Shown: positions 9,547 to 19,337 of the stretch, in pieces
Numbering within the stretch: the first letter of the stretch is position 1
How the letters are laid out: every line of letters begins with the position of its first letter
Assembly: GCA_024275755.1 (NCBI GenBank)
Contig: JAJRYN010000095.1
Span: 1 to 32,406 of the forward strand
Source: an archaeon
GTDB lineage: Archaea; Thermoplasmatota; E2; UBA202; JdFR-43
Reading direction: 5' to 3'
Length of the DNA stretch: 32,406 bases
The notes under the pieces: generated by a model
Seen by the model: the letters and a program-made list of their open reading frames with translations, nothing else
What the model was told of the DNA's origin: nothing
The model's database searches: none
Made by a program: the position numbers and the translations under genes

Positions 9547-10053
9547 TTATGTATATACACGCTGTAAAATTATTCCTTCCTCGTCTATATATTTGTTATA
9601 ACCTGATGCCTTTACTTCTATTTTCATATAAGCTGTTTCCTGATTCTCTTCTAATTTTGCATTAGTCACATCTATAGGAACTGTTCCATCTCCTCCTGTA
9701 GTGCCTCCTGCTGCAGTCCCGGCTCCAGAGAGGATAACAGTTGCTCCTGAGACGGGTTTCCCTTTGCTATCTGTTACTTTTACGGTGATTGTAAAACTTA
9801 TACCTTCTATTTTGCTCGAACCCACATCACCACTTGCATCCACCAGTATTACATTTCCTGAGGAGCCATCCTTAACATGCAACTGTGGTATAATGCTTTC
9901 GCAACTAACCTTGAGAGTTCCTGGAGGATTTATATAATTAATCATTGCCAATATCGCCGCCAAAACAGCTGCTGCCACAACCACGATTATTATTAATCGC
10001 ATTGGCAGCCCTTCAATACCTCTTTTATCTTTCAACCATCTATTTTTAAACAT
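9547..10053 (-). CDS. Pilin-like protein with Ig-like/carboxypeptidase-regulatory-like domain; first gene of the operon
   Basis: MFKNRWLKDKRG^IEGLPMRLIIIVVVAAAVLAAILAM plus VTDSKGKPVSGATVILSGAGTAAGGTTGGDGTVPIDV. ATG at 10053 preceded by GGGGGAG. Confidence 0.8.
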   Translation of the reverse strand: MFKNRWLKDKRGIEGLPMRLIIIVVVAAAVLAAILAMINYINPPGTLKVSCESIIPQLHVKDGSSGNVILVDASGDVGSSKIEGISFTITVKVTDSKGKPVSGATVILSGAGTAAGGTTGGDGTVPIDVTNAKLEENQETAYMKIEVKASGYNKYIDEEGIILQRVYT

Positions 10054-10274
10054 TTTCTCCCCCAATTAAGTAACAGAAAATTATTTTTAAATTTTTGCAA
10101 CCCTATAGAGTTTCCTGATAATAAAACAAATACACCCCCTTATTTCGCCTGCAAGAGCAGATGAAAGAGAGTGCTACCAGCCATATTTGTAAGGACTTTC
10201 GAAAAACTTTCATTCATTGTCTCTCACCATTAAACCAAATTATTTCCTAAAATTATTATTTGAGAAATGCATAA

Positions 10275-11207
10275 ATGCTTGTGAGATTAAAAGATAAAGG
10301 GAAAATAGTTATCAGAATAGCAATAAGTGCGATTCTGCTTTCATTCATTATTTATGCAATTGGATTGGAAAAAATAAAAGATGTAATTTCACATACAACT
10401 CTCTGGTTGTTTATTGTTGCCATACTTGTTGAAAATATTGGTGTTGCTATAAGCGCTAAAAAATGGCAGATTTTATTAAAAAGTAAAGATGTAAAAATAA
10501 CTTATTCCGATGCCATTTCCTATTATTACATTGGCTCATTCTTTAATACAATGATGCCTTCTTCAGTAGGAGGAGATGTTATAAAGGCGTATAAACTCGG
10601 GAAGAAAACAAATAACATAGAAGCATTTTCCTCTGTTGTCATGGACAGGGTAACGGGTTTAATAGCGGTTGTTTTAATTGCTTTATTTGCTATTGCAACA
10701 TCCTATGAAATGCTGCCCCAAATAGCCATAACACTTGCATTCATTCTCATCCTATGCTTTCTTGTTTTTCTATTAATGCTTTTTAAAACAAATTTTTTTG
10801 AAAAGGTTGTCAAAAAATTATTTTCCCGATGGGATAAGCCAAAAAGGTTTCTCCATGACATTATTTCTTCTGTTAAATCTTATAGAGATAAAAAAACATT
10901 ATATGCTGCCATGTCCATCTCTCTTCTCTTCCATATAATACTTATCCTGAATAACTATGTTTTATCGCTCGCTCTCAATTTAAAGATTAATATCACATAT
11001 TTTTTCATATTTATACCTATAGCAGAAATTTTGGTGGCTCTGCCTATATCCATTCAAGGGTTTGGTGTAAGAGAAAGCAGCTATGCCCTTCTTTTTTCTT
11101 CCATTGGGGTAAGCTATGCAGCCGCTTTTTCGTTAGGTTTTTTAAACCAGCTTGTTAAGGTAATAACAAGCATAGTAGGAGGAATAGTATATGTCATTAA
11201 AAAATAA
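10275..11207 (+). CDS. Flippase-like membrane protein (UPF0104 / LPG-synthase TM family)
   Basis: Multi-TM; FFNTMMPSSVGGDVIKAYKLGKKTN and PISIQGFGVRESSY motifs typical of the family. Confidence 0.85.
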   Translation: MLVRLKDKGKIVIRIAISAILLSFIIYAIGLEKIKDVISHTTLWLFIVAILVENIGVAISAKKWQILLKSKDVKITYSDAISYYYIGSFFNTMMPSSVGGDVIKAYKLGKKTNNIEAFSSVVMDRVTGLIAVVLIALFAIATSYEMLPQIAITLAFILILCFLVFLLMLFKTNFFEKVVKKLFSRWDKPKRFLHDIISSVKSYRDKKTLYAAMSISLLFHIILILNNYVLSLALNLKINITYFFIFIPIAEILVALPISIQGFGVRESSYALLFSSIGVSYAAAFSLGFLNQLVKVITSIVGGIVYVIKK

Positions 11208-12546
11208 AGTAATCATTTCAATTATTCTTTTTTCCATAGCAATCAGAGCATACAATATTGAAAATCCTTTTTCCACAAATGGAATTGATGAGGGCATACA
11301 TCTGCTGCAGGCAAAAATGGTAAGAGAAGGATACAACTACTATAATGATTTGCAAGGAGATCAAGCTCCATTGGCTATCCTAACATTCTCCATCTTCGAA
11401 GGAAATGTGCTGACATGCAGATATCTTTCCTATTTTCTTTTCATTATCTCTTCCATTTTTCTGTTTTTCATCGCAAAAAAATTTGGAAAAGATGTGGCAC
11501 TAATAGCATTGCTCATCATATCTCTTGATTTTACATTACTTAGAGAATCGAGACTTGCAAGCTTGGACTTGTTTTCTGCTACTTTGCTTTGCATCTCTTC
11601 TTTCTTTTTCCTTAATTATATTGAAAAAGGATGCATTGCAAATCTCGCTCTTTCAGCAATTTTCTTCTCCTTATCTCTCCTTTCCAAAATAGTGCCAGTT
11701 TTTTTTATTCTCTTTCCTCTTTTCTATCTTTTCCTACGTAAAAAGAATTTGAGATATGGCATTATATACATCTTTTTCCTTGTTGCTCCATTACTCGCCA
11801 TTTTTTTGATTTTTTCACCTCATCAGCTCATTGAAGGTGTGTTGTTACGCCAAGCCCATAGAGATTTTGACTTTTACAGCAAACTGAGTTTGCTCATTTT
11901 CATTGCATCCTGTTTCATTTACCTTTTTGCCATAAGAAAATGGAATATTAAAAATGAGAAAATTTCATATCTTGTTGCATGGGTTCTTCTTATCTTAATT
12001 CCTCTGCTATTTCAAGGCCGTACATTCCAGCATCATTTTGTTTATATTTCCTATCCTCTTGCAATACTTGCCTCCATAGCATTGCATGAGAAATGGGTCA
12101 GGAAGAGAGAGATTCTTTTAGCAATATTTATTGCATTCAATTTATTTTTGGTGGTATTTTTCATATTCACAGCTCCAAAAGATTTGGCATATAACGTGGC
12201 AGATGAAATTGAAAATATTACAGATGAAAATGATTTGGTGATTTCTGGTAATCCTTTGGTGAATGTTATTGCTAATCGTTCTGCCCCACCAAATTTAACA
12301 AATCTGGCAAAATATCATTATCCGGAAACAACATTAAATGACATAATCTACTGGCTAGAAAAGAACGAGACAAAAGTTATAGTGCTTTATTATCATCTGT
12401 ATGAAATAGAAGGATTACAAGATTATCTTAATACGAGTAGGGAATGGTATCTTTACGAGAAAATAAAAGGGAAAGGACAAGTGTTATTTTATGGCATTTC
12501 TATGAAATTCTCAAGGGATGTTTATGAGATATATGTAAAGACATGA
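11191..12546 (+). CDS. GT39-like (ArnT/PMT-type) membrane glycosyltransferase
   Basis: N-terminal AYNIENPFSTNGIDEGIHLLQAKMVREG acidic loop, multi-TM; overlaps the upstream CDS by 17 nt. Confidence 0.75.
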   Translation: MSLKNKVIISIILFSIAIRAYNIENPFSTNGIDEGIHLLQAKMVREGYNYYNDLQGDQAPLAILTFSIFEGNVLTCRYLSYFLFIISSIFLFFIAKKFGKDVALIALLIISLDFTLLRESRLASLDLFSATLLCISSFFFLNYIEKGCIANLALSAIFFSLSLLSKIVPVFFILFPLFYLFLRKKNLRYGIIYIFFLVAPLLAIFLIFSPHQLIEGVLLRQAHRDFDFYSKLSLLIFIASCFIYLFAIRKWNIKNEKISYLVAWVLLILIPLLFQGRTFQHHFVYISYPLAILASIALHEKWVRKREILLAIFIAFNLFLVVFFIFTAPKDLAYNVADEIENITDENDLVISGNPLVNVIANRSAPPNLTNLAKYHYPETTLNDIIYWLEKNETKVIVLYYHLYEIEGLQDYLNTSREWYLYEKIKGKGQVLFYGISMKFSRDVYEIYVKT

Positions 12547-12548
12547 GC

Positions 12549-13631
12549 TTACTGCACTTTTCTCCAGGTCCATAAGCTGTTGGCAACAAAGTTCCATATA
12601 AAAACAATTAAAATGCCGACTAATGCTGCCATCAAATAATAAACGCCGAAGAGTTCTTTAAGAAGACCCATGACAGAAAGCTGCATTGGAAAAGCAGGTA
12701 AACTAATTAGATTGAATTTTGCCAATCTCTTAAACCATTCCTTTGCTCCTTTTTCCTTTCTATCCTTAAAAGTCCATATATCATTCAGCAAAAAATTTGA
12801 TATGATGGATGCTTCTATTGAAAAAATAGCGGACAGAAGATAATAAATGCCTGCAATGTCTGTCAAAGTCCACAGTATGCCGAGATTAACAAAAACCCCT
12901 GTTAAGCCCACGAATGCAAACTTCAGCATGCGATGTATCTCTTTAGTTTCCCAAGAGAGGCGGAGCAAATGCCTCAAATATTTTATCTGATTGGCTAGAT
13001 TCAGGGAGCTTTTTCCTTTTTCTCTCTTTCTGAACCTTATCGGCACTTCCTCAATACTATTATATTTTCCTTTAGCCAGGATTTCAAGAAGAATTTTATA
13101 TCCTATTGGATTGAGTTCAACATTTTCTATCACTTTTCTTTTAAGCATAAAAAACCCTGACATTGGATCTTTTATTATCCTACTTCTTGGCAAAAAAATA
13201 TGGGCAAGTAAAGTAGCAAATTTTGAATAAAATTTTCTTACTACATCCCACTCTTCGATTTCTCCACCTTCAACATATCTGCTTCCTATGACAATATCTG
13301 CTCCCTTTATTATCTTTTCAAACATGCCCATAAGTTTTTCAGGAGGATGCTGCAAATCTGCGTCCATTACAGCCAAAATATCGCCTTTACTATTCCTAAA
13401 TCCCTCTAAAACCGCGGTTGCTAAATCCCTCTCATTTATTCTTCGTATGACTTTAGTAAATGGATATTCTTTTGCCATTTGCTGCGCCAGTTCCCACGTT
13501 TTATCCGGGCTGTCGTCATCCACAACAATCAATTCAAAGTCAATTTCTTTTAATACATCATTTATTTTTTTGATTAACAAAGGCAGATTTTCTCTTTCAT
13601 TGTATGTCGGCACTACAATGGAAAGTTTCAT
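12549..13631 (-). CDS. Dolichyl-phosphate mannosyltransferase-like GT2 fused to a C-terminal GtrA domain
   Basis: SIVVPTYNERENLP, VVDDDSPDKT, MDADLQHPPE, GSRYVEGG, plus GtrA-like FVGLTGVFVNLGILW. Confidence 0.9.
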   Translation of the reverse strand: MKLSIVVPTYNERENLPLLIKKINDVLKEIDFELIVVDDDSPDKTWELAQQMAKEYPFTKVIRRINERDLATAVLEGFRNSKGDILAVMDADLQHPPEKLMGMFEKIIKGADIVIGSRYVEGGEIEEWDVVRKFYSKFATLLAHIFLPRSRIIKDPMSGFFMLKRKVIENVELNPIGYKILLEILAKGKYNSIEEVPIRFRKREKGKSSLNLANQIKYLRHLLRLSWETKEIHRMLKFAFVGLTGVFVNLGILWTLTDIAGIYYLLSAIFSIEASIISNFLLNDIWTFKDRKEKGAKEWFKRLAKFNLISLPAFPMQLSVMGLLKELFGVYYLMAALVGILIVFIWNFVANSLWTWRKVQ

Positions 13632-13782
13632 TGCATCATCAAATTTTATCTGTATAAATACTTTCTTTTATTTCTAAAAGGATAAAGACATTGCAAAGAA
13701 AATAAGATAATTTTATCACTTATTAAGGAAATGAAGATGGCGCTTGCCGATCATTTTACAAGAAATTAGCAGCAAATAACTA

Positions 13783-14790
13783 TCATTCTTCCATTAGTTC
13801 TTCATACATTTTTATCAACGCTTCTATTGTTTTTGAAATATCCTGCTGCTTCGCTGTCTTATATGCATTATCTGCTATCTTTTGCCGTAGTTTTTCATCA
13901 TTAACAAGCTCTTTTATACCATCTATAAACTCATCTACATTTTTTCCCTTTAAACAATTTTCCCCGTGAATAAACCAATCCTTATATACCTCTATATCTC
14001 TTATAACCAAGGCTTTCTTGCATGCTGCCGCTTCCATCAAAACATTTCCATAACTCTCTGCATATGTTGGAAAGAAGAAGACGTCTCCACCATTGTAAGC
14101 AAGGGGCATTTCCTGGAAAGGCAAATAAGGAATATGAATAAAATTATCAGGGAAACCAATATCTACTCTCTCCAGCCCCTTTTCAGTTGAGCCAATCCAT
14201 ATGAATGTCATGTCCTTACATTTTCTTGCAACTTCAACAAAATCATGAATTCCTTTCCTTGGAATCATTAAGCCAACAGAAAATACAACAAATTTATCAT
14301 TTAAGTTGTATCTTTCTCTGAATTCTTCTCTCATCTCTTTAGATGGTTTGAAAATCGAGCAATCTACTCCATTTGGAATGACATAAAGTTTTGCCTTTAT
14401 TCCATTTCTCTCCATCCAATTTTTAACATAAGGTGTAGCACAAACAACAGCATCTGCTAAATTATAAAGATATCTTGAATATTTATCAAAGATCGGGTAG
14501 ATTATATTGCCGAATTTAAATCCGCCTTTTACCAACTCTGGCAGATGACGCGCGTGTATTACAATTTTCTTCCCCTCTTTCTTGGCTTTTTTTATTAAAA
14601 AAAGGAAATTCGGCATTGGATTGTGTAAATGAATGATATCGCAACTTTGTGTTTCATCAATGCATACATCTATTTCTCTGTCCTTTAGCTTTTCTACCAG
14701 AATCGGCACCTGCGTTCCCATTCCACCTGCATTTTTAAAATCAATGAATTTCTTGAGTTTATTCAGCCCAGTTACCATACACACTTTCAT
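13783..14790 (-). CDS. GT4-family glycosyltransferase
   Basis: IPNGVDCSIFKPS, VFSVGLMIPRKGIHDFVEVAR, FFPTYAESYGNVLMEAAACKKALV. Confidence 0.9.
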   Translation of the reverse strand: MKVCMVTGLNKLKKFIDFKNAGGMGTQVPILVEKLKDREIDVCIDETQSCDIIHLHNPMPNFLFLIKKAKKEGKKIVIHARHLPELVKGGFKFGNIIYPIFDKYSRYLYNLADAVVCATPYVKNWMERNGIKAKLYVIPNGVDCSIFKPSKEMREEFRERYNLNDKFVVFSVGLMIPRKGIHDFVEVARKCKDMTFIWIGSTEKGLERVDIGFPDNFIHIPYLPFQEMPLAYNGGDVFFFPTYAESYGNVLMEAAACKKALVIRDIEVYKDWFIHGENCLKGKNVDEFIDGIKELVNDEKLRQKIADNAYKTAKQQDISKTIEALIKMYEELMEE

Positions 14791-14791
14791 T

Positions 14792-15715
14792 TTATTCCAA
14801 TTTCTCCTTTATTACATAAATCTTTTTGTTTGATGAAGAATAATAATTTCTTATCATAATCTCTGCCAGGAAGCCAGTCATGAATATCTGGAAACCCATT
14901 ATCATCAAAAGTATGCCCAATAAAAGCAATGGGCGATTTGATAGAGTTTCGCCATAAAATAATTTTAAAATCAAGAGATAAAAATTAATTAAAAATCCGG
15001 CGAGAAACATTGTTAAGCCAATGCCTCCAAAGAAATGGAGGGGGCGTGTAGAATATCCAGCCCAGAATTTGAAATTTATTAGATCAAAAAGCCCTCTTGC
15101 CAGTCTTGCCATGCCGTATTTACTTTCTCCATACTTCCTGGGATAATGCTTCACCTTTACCTCCCCAACTTTATATCCTTTCCAGGCTAAAATAGCAGGA
15201 ATATAGCGGTGCATTTCCCCATATAATTCTAAATCATCCAAACATTCTTTCTTATATGCTTTGAGGCCGCAATTAAAATCATGAAGTTTTAATCCGGTGA
15301 GCCATCTCGAAATTTTATTAGAAATGATGGACGGGAGCTTCTTTGATAAAAAAGGGTCCTTCCTGTCATATCTCCATCCATTAACCACATCACATTCTTC
15401 CAGTTTTTCAACTAATTTTGGAATATCTTCTGGATCGTTTTGCAAATCACCATCTATTGTTACAATTATATCTCCTTTAGCCATCTCAAATCCTGCCATT
15501 AAAGCAGCTGTTTTCCCAAAGTTTCTTGAGAATTTAACGCATTTAACTTTTTTATCTTTTGAATGTAACTCTTTTAAAATCTCGTAGCTTCCGTCTGTAC
15601 TGCCGTCATCAACAAAGATTATTTCGTCTTCTTCCTTCAAAACTTTTTTCAATCTTTCATACAATGGCAAAATATTCTCTTTTTCGTTGTATATTGGCAC
15701 TACAACTGAAATCAT
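14792..15715 (-). CDS. GT2-family glycosyltransferase (DPMS/ArnC-like) with C-terminal TM helices
   Basis: ISVVVPIYNEKENILPLYERL, FVDDGSTDGS, TIDGDLQNDPEDIPKL. Start could also be ATG 15724. Confidence 0.9.
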   Translation of the reverse strand: MISVVVPIYNEKENILPLYERLKKVLKEEDEIIFVDDGSTDGSYEILKELHSKDKKVKCVKFSRNFGKTAALMAGFEMAKGDIIVTIDGDLQNDPEDIPKLVEKLEECDVVNGWRYDRKDPFLSKKLPSIISNKISRWLTGLKLHDFNCGLKAYKKECLDDLELYGEMHRYIPAILAWKGYKVGEVKVKHYPRKYGESKYGMARLARGLFDLINFKFWAGYSTRPLHFFGGIGLTMFLAGFLINFYLLILKLFYGETLSNRPLLLLGILLMIMGFQIFMTGFLAEIMIRNYYSSSNKKIYVIKEKLE

Positions 15716-15754
15716 TAACATCATATATTGCTTATATATTTAAAAGATTAGATT

Positions 15755-16555
15755 ATGGAAGGAGAGTTGTTAGAAAAAGCAAAAGAAACGATGGCAAAGG
15801 AGCCAGCACTTTTAAAGTTAAGTGGAAAAATAATGGTGGCAGGCGATACGCATGGTGATGTAATTATAACAAAACAAATAGTGAAAAAATTTTTTGACGA
15901 AAAATATGAGTATCTTATATTTCTAGGAGATTATATAGATAGAGCGCCTCCTGATGTCGGCTCTTCTCTACCAAACATAAACTTTTTGCTGGAAGCGAAA
16001 ATTAAACACCCTAATAAAATTTATTTGCTTAAGGGGAATCATGAAACAAATTATGCTATTCCATGTTATCCTCATGATTTTGAATATGAAGCGGGACAGC
16101 TGTATAGAAATTATATTGAAATTTTTATGGAAATGCCCTTGGCAGCTATACTTAATAATGCTTTTGCTGCTCATGGGGGATTCCCGATTAAAAGGAGCAT
16201 ATATGAAATTGATAAAAACGATGTTGAAGTCATAGAAGAAATAACATGGAGTGATGTGGCTATCTCGCCATTATATAGAGGAGCAGGCCATAAATTTGGG
16301 AAAAAGGAATTAAATGAATTTCTGGATAAAATAAAAGCAAAAGCATTTGTGAGAGGACACGATTATAATATGAATGGCATGGTTGTATATGAAAAATGCC
16401 TTACTATATTTTCTTCCCGTTTATACAAAGATATGGGAAATAGAGGGGTCCTTATAGCGAAAATTGATGGAAATATTGAAAGCATAAAAGATATCGAAAT
16501 AGAGGATTTTTCTAGTGGAGAGTGGAGAAAATATAAGATAAAGTATATTCATTAG
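15755..16555 (+). CDS. PPP-family serine/threonine protein phosphatase
   Basis: AGDTHGD, FLGDYIDRAPPDVG, LLKGNHE motifs. Confidence 0.9.
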   Translation: MEGELLEKAKETMAKEPALLKLSGKIMVAGDTHGDVIITKQIVKKFFDEKYEYLIFLGDYIDRAPPDVGSSLPNINFLLEAKIKHPNKIYLLKGNHETNYAIPCYPHDFEYEAGQLYRNYIEIFMEMPLAAILNNAFAAHGGFPIKRSIYEIDKNDVEVIEEITWSDVAISPLYRGAGHKFGKKELNEFLDKIKAKAFVRGHDYNMNGMVVYEKCLTIFSSRLYKDMGNRGVLIAKIDGNIESIKDIEIEDFSSGEWRKYKIKYIH

Positions 16556-16593
16556 GGACAACGTGATTAATTTCTGTTAACAGCAGCATCTCT

Positions 16594-16686
16594 TTATGTA
16601 TGGTAAAATATAACTATAAAACCAGATAATATCATGAATAGCACGATGAGTATTGCTATAAGCCGCATTAACCATTCTCTTTTCAT
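16594..16686 (-). CDS. 30-aa single-TM microprotein, ATGA-coupled to valS
   Basis: MKREWLMRLIAILIVLFMILSGFIVIFYHT*; its ATG overlaps the valS stop (ATGA). Below the supplied ORF-track cut-off. Confidence 0.5.
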   Translation of the reverse strand: MKREWLMRLIAILIVLFMILSGFIVIFYHT

Positions 16687-19295
16687 TTTTCTACCAATAT
16701 AAACATACCTTTCGCTTTTATTAGATTTTCTTTTGCCTCTTCCACTATTTCAACAAATTCTTTGTCTATCTTTACTTCTTTGCCGCCTATCATAAGGGTG
16801 TGGTATCCTTTTTCTTCTATCTCTTTTGCAATTGTCTCTCCATTCTTCTTTATCTCTTCAATTATTATTTTGCTTTTGTCTCTGAAATGAGGGCCTATTT
16901 TGTTATATAGAGGTACTGCAATCTTTTTTGCCACCGGCTTTTCCTCTGAAACAACAATTTCGCTTACCTTCAGAGTGCCAGCAATAACATCTTTCCCATC
17001 TATTTCACCATAAACAATTATCTTTGAGATTGGTGCGTTCAACGCCATTCCTTGCTTGCTCTTCCAGTCTCTTATCCTAGCAATCACTTCTTTTATCACC
17101 TCTCCTTTTTTCTCCGCTTTTTCATCCATTAAGATTGGCTCAGGCCATTTGGAAAGATGTATGCTTTCATCACCTTCAAATTTTTTGTAAAATTGATGAT
17201 ATATTTCTTCGGTTATAAATGGCAGGAACGGAGCAAATAGCTTTGTCATGCCCAGACCAATGGTGTATAGAGTATATAAAGCTGCTTTGTCATCTTTTTC
17301 ATAAATTCTATGCTTGGTCATTTCCACATAATGATCAGCAAACTCATGCCATAAGAAATATTCCGCCTCTTTCATTGCACTTGAATATTCAAATTTATTC
17401 ATATGTTCTGTAACTTTCTTTACAACCTTGCTATATAAACTCAAAATCCATTTATCTACAACATGCAATTCAGTTTCTTCTGGCTTTTCTTTAATAACAC
17501 TTCCTATAAATTTCTCGACATTCCATAGCTTGTTCATCAATCTTATTCCTCTAACAAGATCCTTAAATCGGAAAGGATTGTCCTCGCCAAGCTTGCAAGT
17601 TGCTGCATAATAGCGGAGAGCATCAGTTCCATATTCCCCAATTATTTCTAAAGGATCCACCACATTACCCAAAGAAGTATGCATTGGTTTTCCATCAGGT
17701 GCAAGAATAAAGCCATCTATCATTACTTCCTCAAATGGTTTTTCATCTGTAATAAGGAAACATCGCAAGATTGTATAGAAGGCCCAAGTCCTTATTATGT
17801 CATGGGCTTGAGGACGCAGAGACATCGGATATAATTTTTTGAATATCTCTTCATCCCTCTCCCAAAAAGTATTATATAGAGGAGTGATTGAGGAATCCAT
17901 CCATGTATCAAAAACATCTTCACACCCTTTTAATTTACCGCCGCATTTTGGGCATTTCTCAACAGGTGGCTTATCAACTGTAGGATCCACATAACATTGC
18001 TCCTCTTCTGCTAATACAACTTCCTTGCAATCTTCGCATTCCCATAAAGGTATAGGGGTGGCGAAATAACGCTGCCTTGAAATCACCCAATCCCATTTTA
18101 AGGAATTAACCCATTCCTCTAACCTTTTGAACATATATTCTGGATACCATTTCATACTTTTTGCAACCTCTAAAATTTTTTCCTTAAATGGTAAAATTTT
18201 CAAGAACCACTGCTCTGCTTGGATAAATTCTATAGGTGTTTTGCATCTCCAGCAGATACCAACGCTTTGCTCAATTTCTTCCTGGCTCGTTAGATATCCT
18301 TCTTTCTTCAAATCTTCTATTATTGCTTTTCTTGCCTCCTCCACCTTCATCCCGGCATATTTTCCAGCAAGCTCATTCATTGTTCCATCTTCGTTTATGC
18401 ATATTTCTATAGGCAAATCGTATTTCATCACCCATTCCAAGTCTTCTTTATCACCTATAGTACAAACCATAACAATGCCTGTACCGAATTCTGGGTCTAC
18501 ACTTTCATCTTCAATAATTTTTACTTTTTTATCATATAGAGGGACAATAACCTCTTTACCAACCAGAAAGGCAGCCCTCTCATCATCTGGATGAATGGCA
18601 ACAACCTGACATGTTGAGAGCATTTCTGGACGAGTTGTAGCTATTTCAATATAACTTCCCTTTTCATCCTTTTTTATTCCTCGGCCTTCCACATTTTCTG
18701 CAAGATAAAATTTTATTGTATTCAGCAATGTTTTCCTTTCTGTATGCTCTATTTCTGCATCTGCCATCGCCGTCATACAACGAGGACACCAGTTGACAGG
18801 AAACTTTCCCTTGTAAATATATCCTTTCTTATAAAGACGTATGAAAGAAATTTGGGTGAGGCGACGATAATATTCAGCATCCGTTCTGTAAAAAACGCTG
18901 TCATCCATGGATTCGCCCAGAATAATAAATTGATGTATCATTTCCTTTATATTTTCATCTGCAAATTGCTTACATAATTTAACGAATTCGTGTCTATCTA
19001 TATCTTTCCTAGTTATGCCATACTTTCTTTCCACCCTCTCTTCAATAGGAATTCCGTTTACGTCAAAACATAAAGGAAAGAAAACATTGTAGCCACACAT
19101 TCTTTTATATCTCGCAATAAAATCAATATGAGTATAATGCACTGCATGCCCAATATGGAGTGCTCCAGAGGCATAACGAGGAGGATTATCTATGGAATAT
19201 ACAGGCTGCCTATTTCTATCAAATTTATAAATTTTTGATTCCTGCCATCTTTTCTGCCATTTTTTCTCGATTTCCTTTGCGTTATAAGCGCTCAT
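16683..19295 (-). CDS. valS: Valyl-tRNA synthetase
   Basis: NPPRYASGALHIGHAVHYTHIDFIARYKRM (HIGH motif), class I architecture, C-terminal coiled region. Confidence 0.93.
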   Translation of the reverse strand: MSAYNAKEIEKKWQKRWQESKIYKFDRNRQPVYSIDNPPRYASGALHIGHAVHYTHIDFIARYKRMCGYNVFFPLCFDVNGIPIEERVERKYGITRKDIDRHEFVKLCKQFADENIKEMIHQFIILGESMDDSVFYRTDAEYYRRLTQISFIRLYKKGYIYKGKFPVNWCPRCMTAMADAEIEHTERKTLLNTIKFYLAENVEGRGIKKDEKGSYIEIATTRPEMLSTCQVVAIHPDDERAAFLVGKEVIVPLYDKKVKIIEDESVDPEFGTGIVMVCTIGDKEDLEWVMKYDLPIEICINEDGTMNELAGKYAGMKVEEARKAIIEDLKKEGYLTSQEEIEQSVGICWRCKTPIEFIQAEQWFLKILPFKEKILEVAKSMKWYPEYMFKRLEEWVNSLKWDWVISRQRYFATPIPLWECEDCKEVVLAEEEQCYVDPTVDKPPVEKCPKCGGKLKGCEDVFDTWMDSSITPLYNTFWERDEEIFKKLYPMSLRPQAHDIIRTWAFYTILRCFLITDEKPFEEVMIDGFILAPDGKPMHTSLGNVVDPLEIIGEYGTDALRYYAATCKLGEDNPFRFKDLVRGIRLMNKLWNVEKFIGSVIKEKPEETELHVVDKWILSLYSKVVKKVTEHMNKFEYSSAMKEAEYFLWHEFADHYVEMTKHRIYEKDDKAALYTLYTIGLGMTKLFAPFLPFITEEIYHQFYKKFEGDESIHLSKWPEPILMDEKAEKKGEVIKEVIARIRDWKSKQGMALNAPISKIIVYGEIDGKDVIAGTLKVSEIVVSEEKPVAKKIAVPLYNKIGPHFRDKSKIIIEEIKKNGETIAKEIEEKGYHTLMIGGKEVKIDKEFVEIVEEAKENLIKAKGMFILVEK

Positions 19296-19337
19296 TTTCT
19301 TCTGAAGTATATTATTGCTTATAAATTTGTTGGATAA

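Noticed and set aside
1026-10053. Archaellum operon
   Set aside because: No FlaH/FlaI/FlaJ-type genes; N-termini are pilin-like, but the domain content is not archaellin-like.
10080-10274. Possible ncRNA in the intergenic gap between the pilin and glycosylation operons
   Set aside because: Only a weak GAAAG/CTTTC inverted similarity and no convincing C/D or other motif; more likely divergent promoters.
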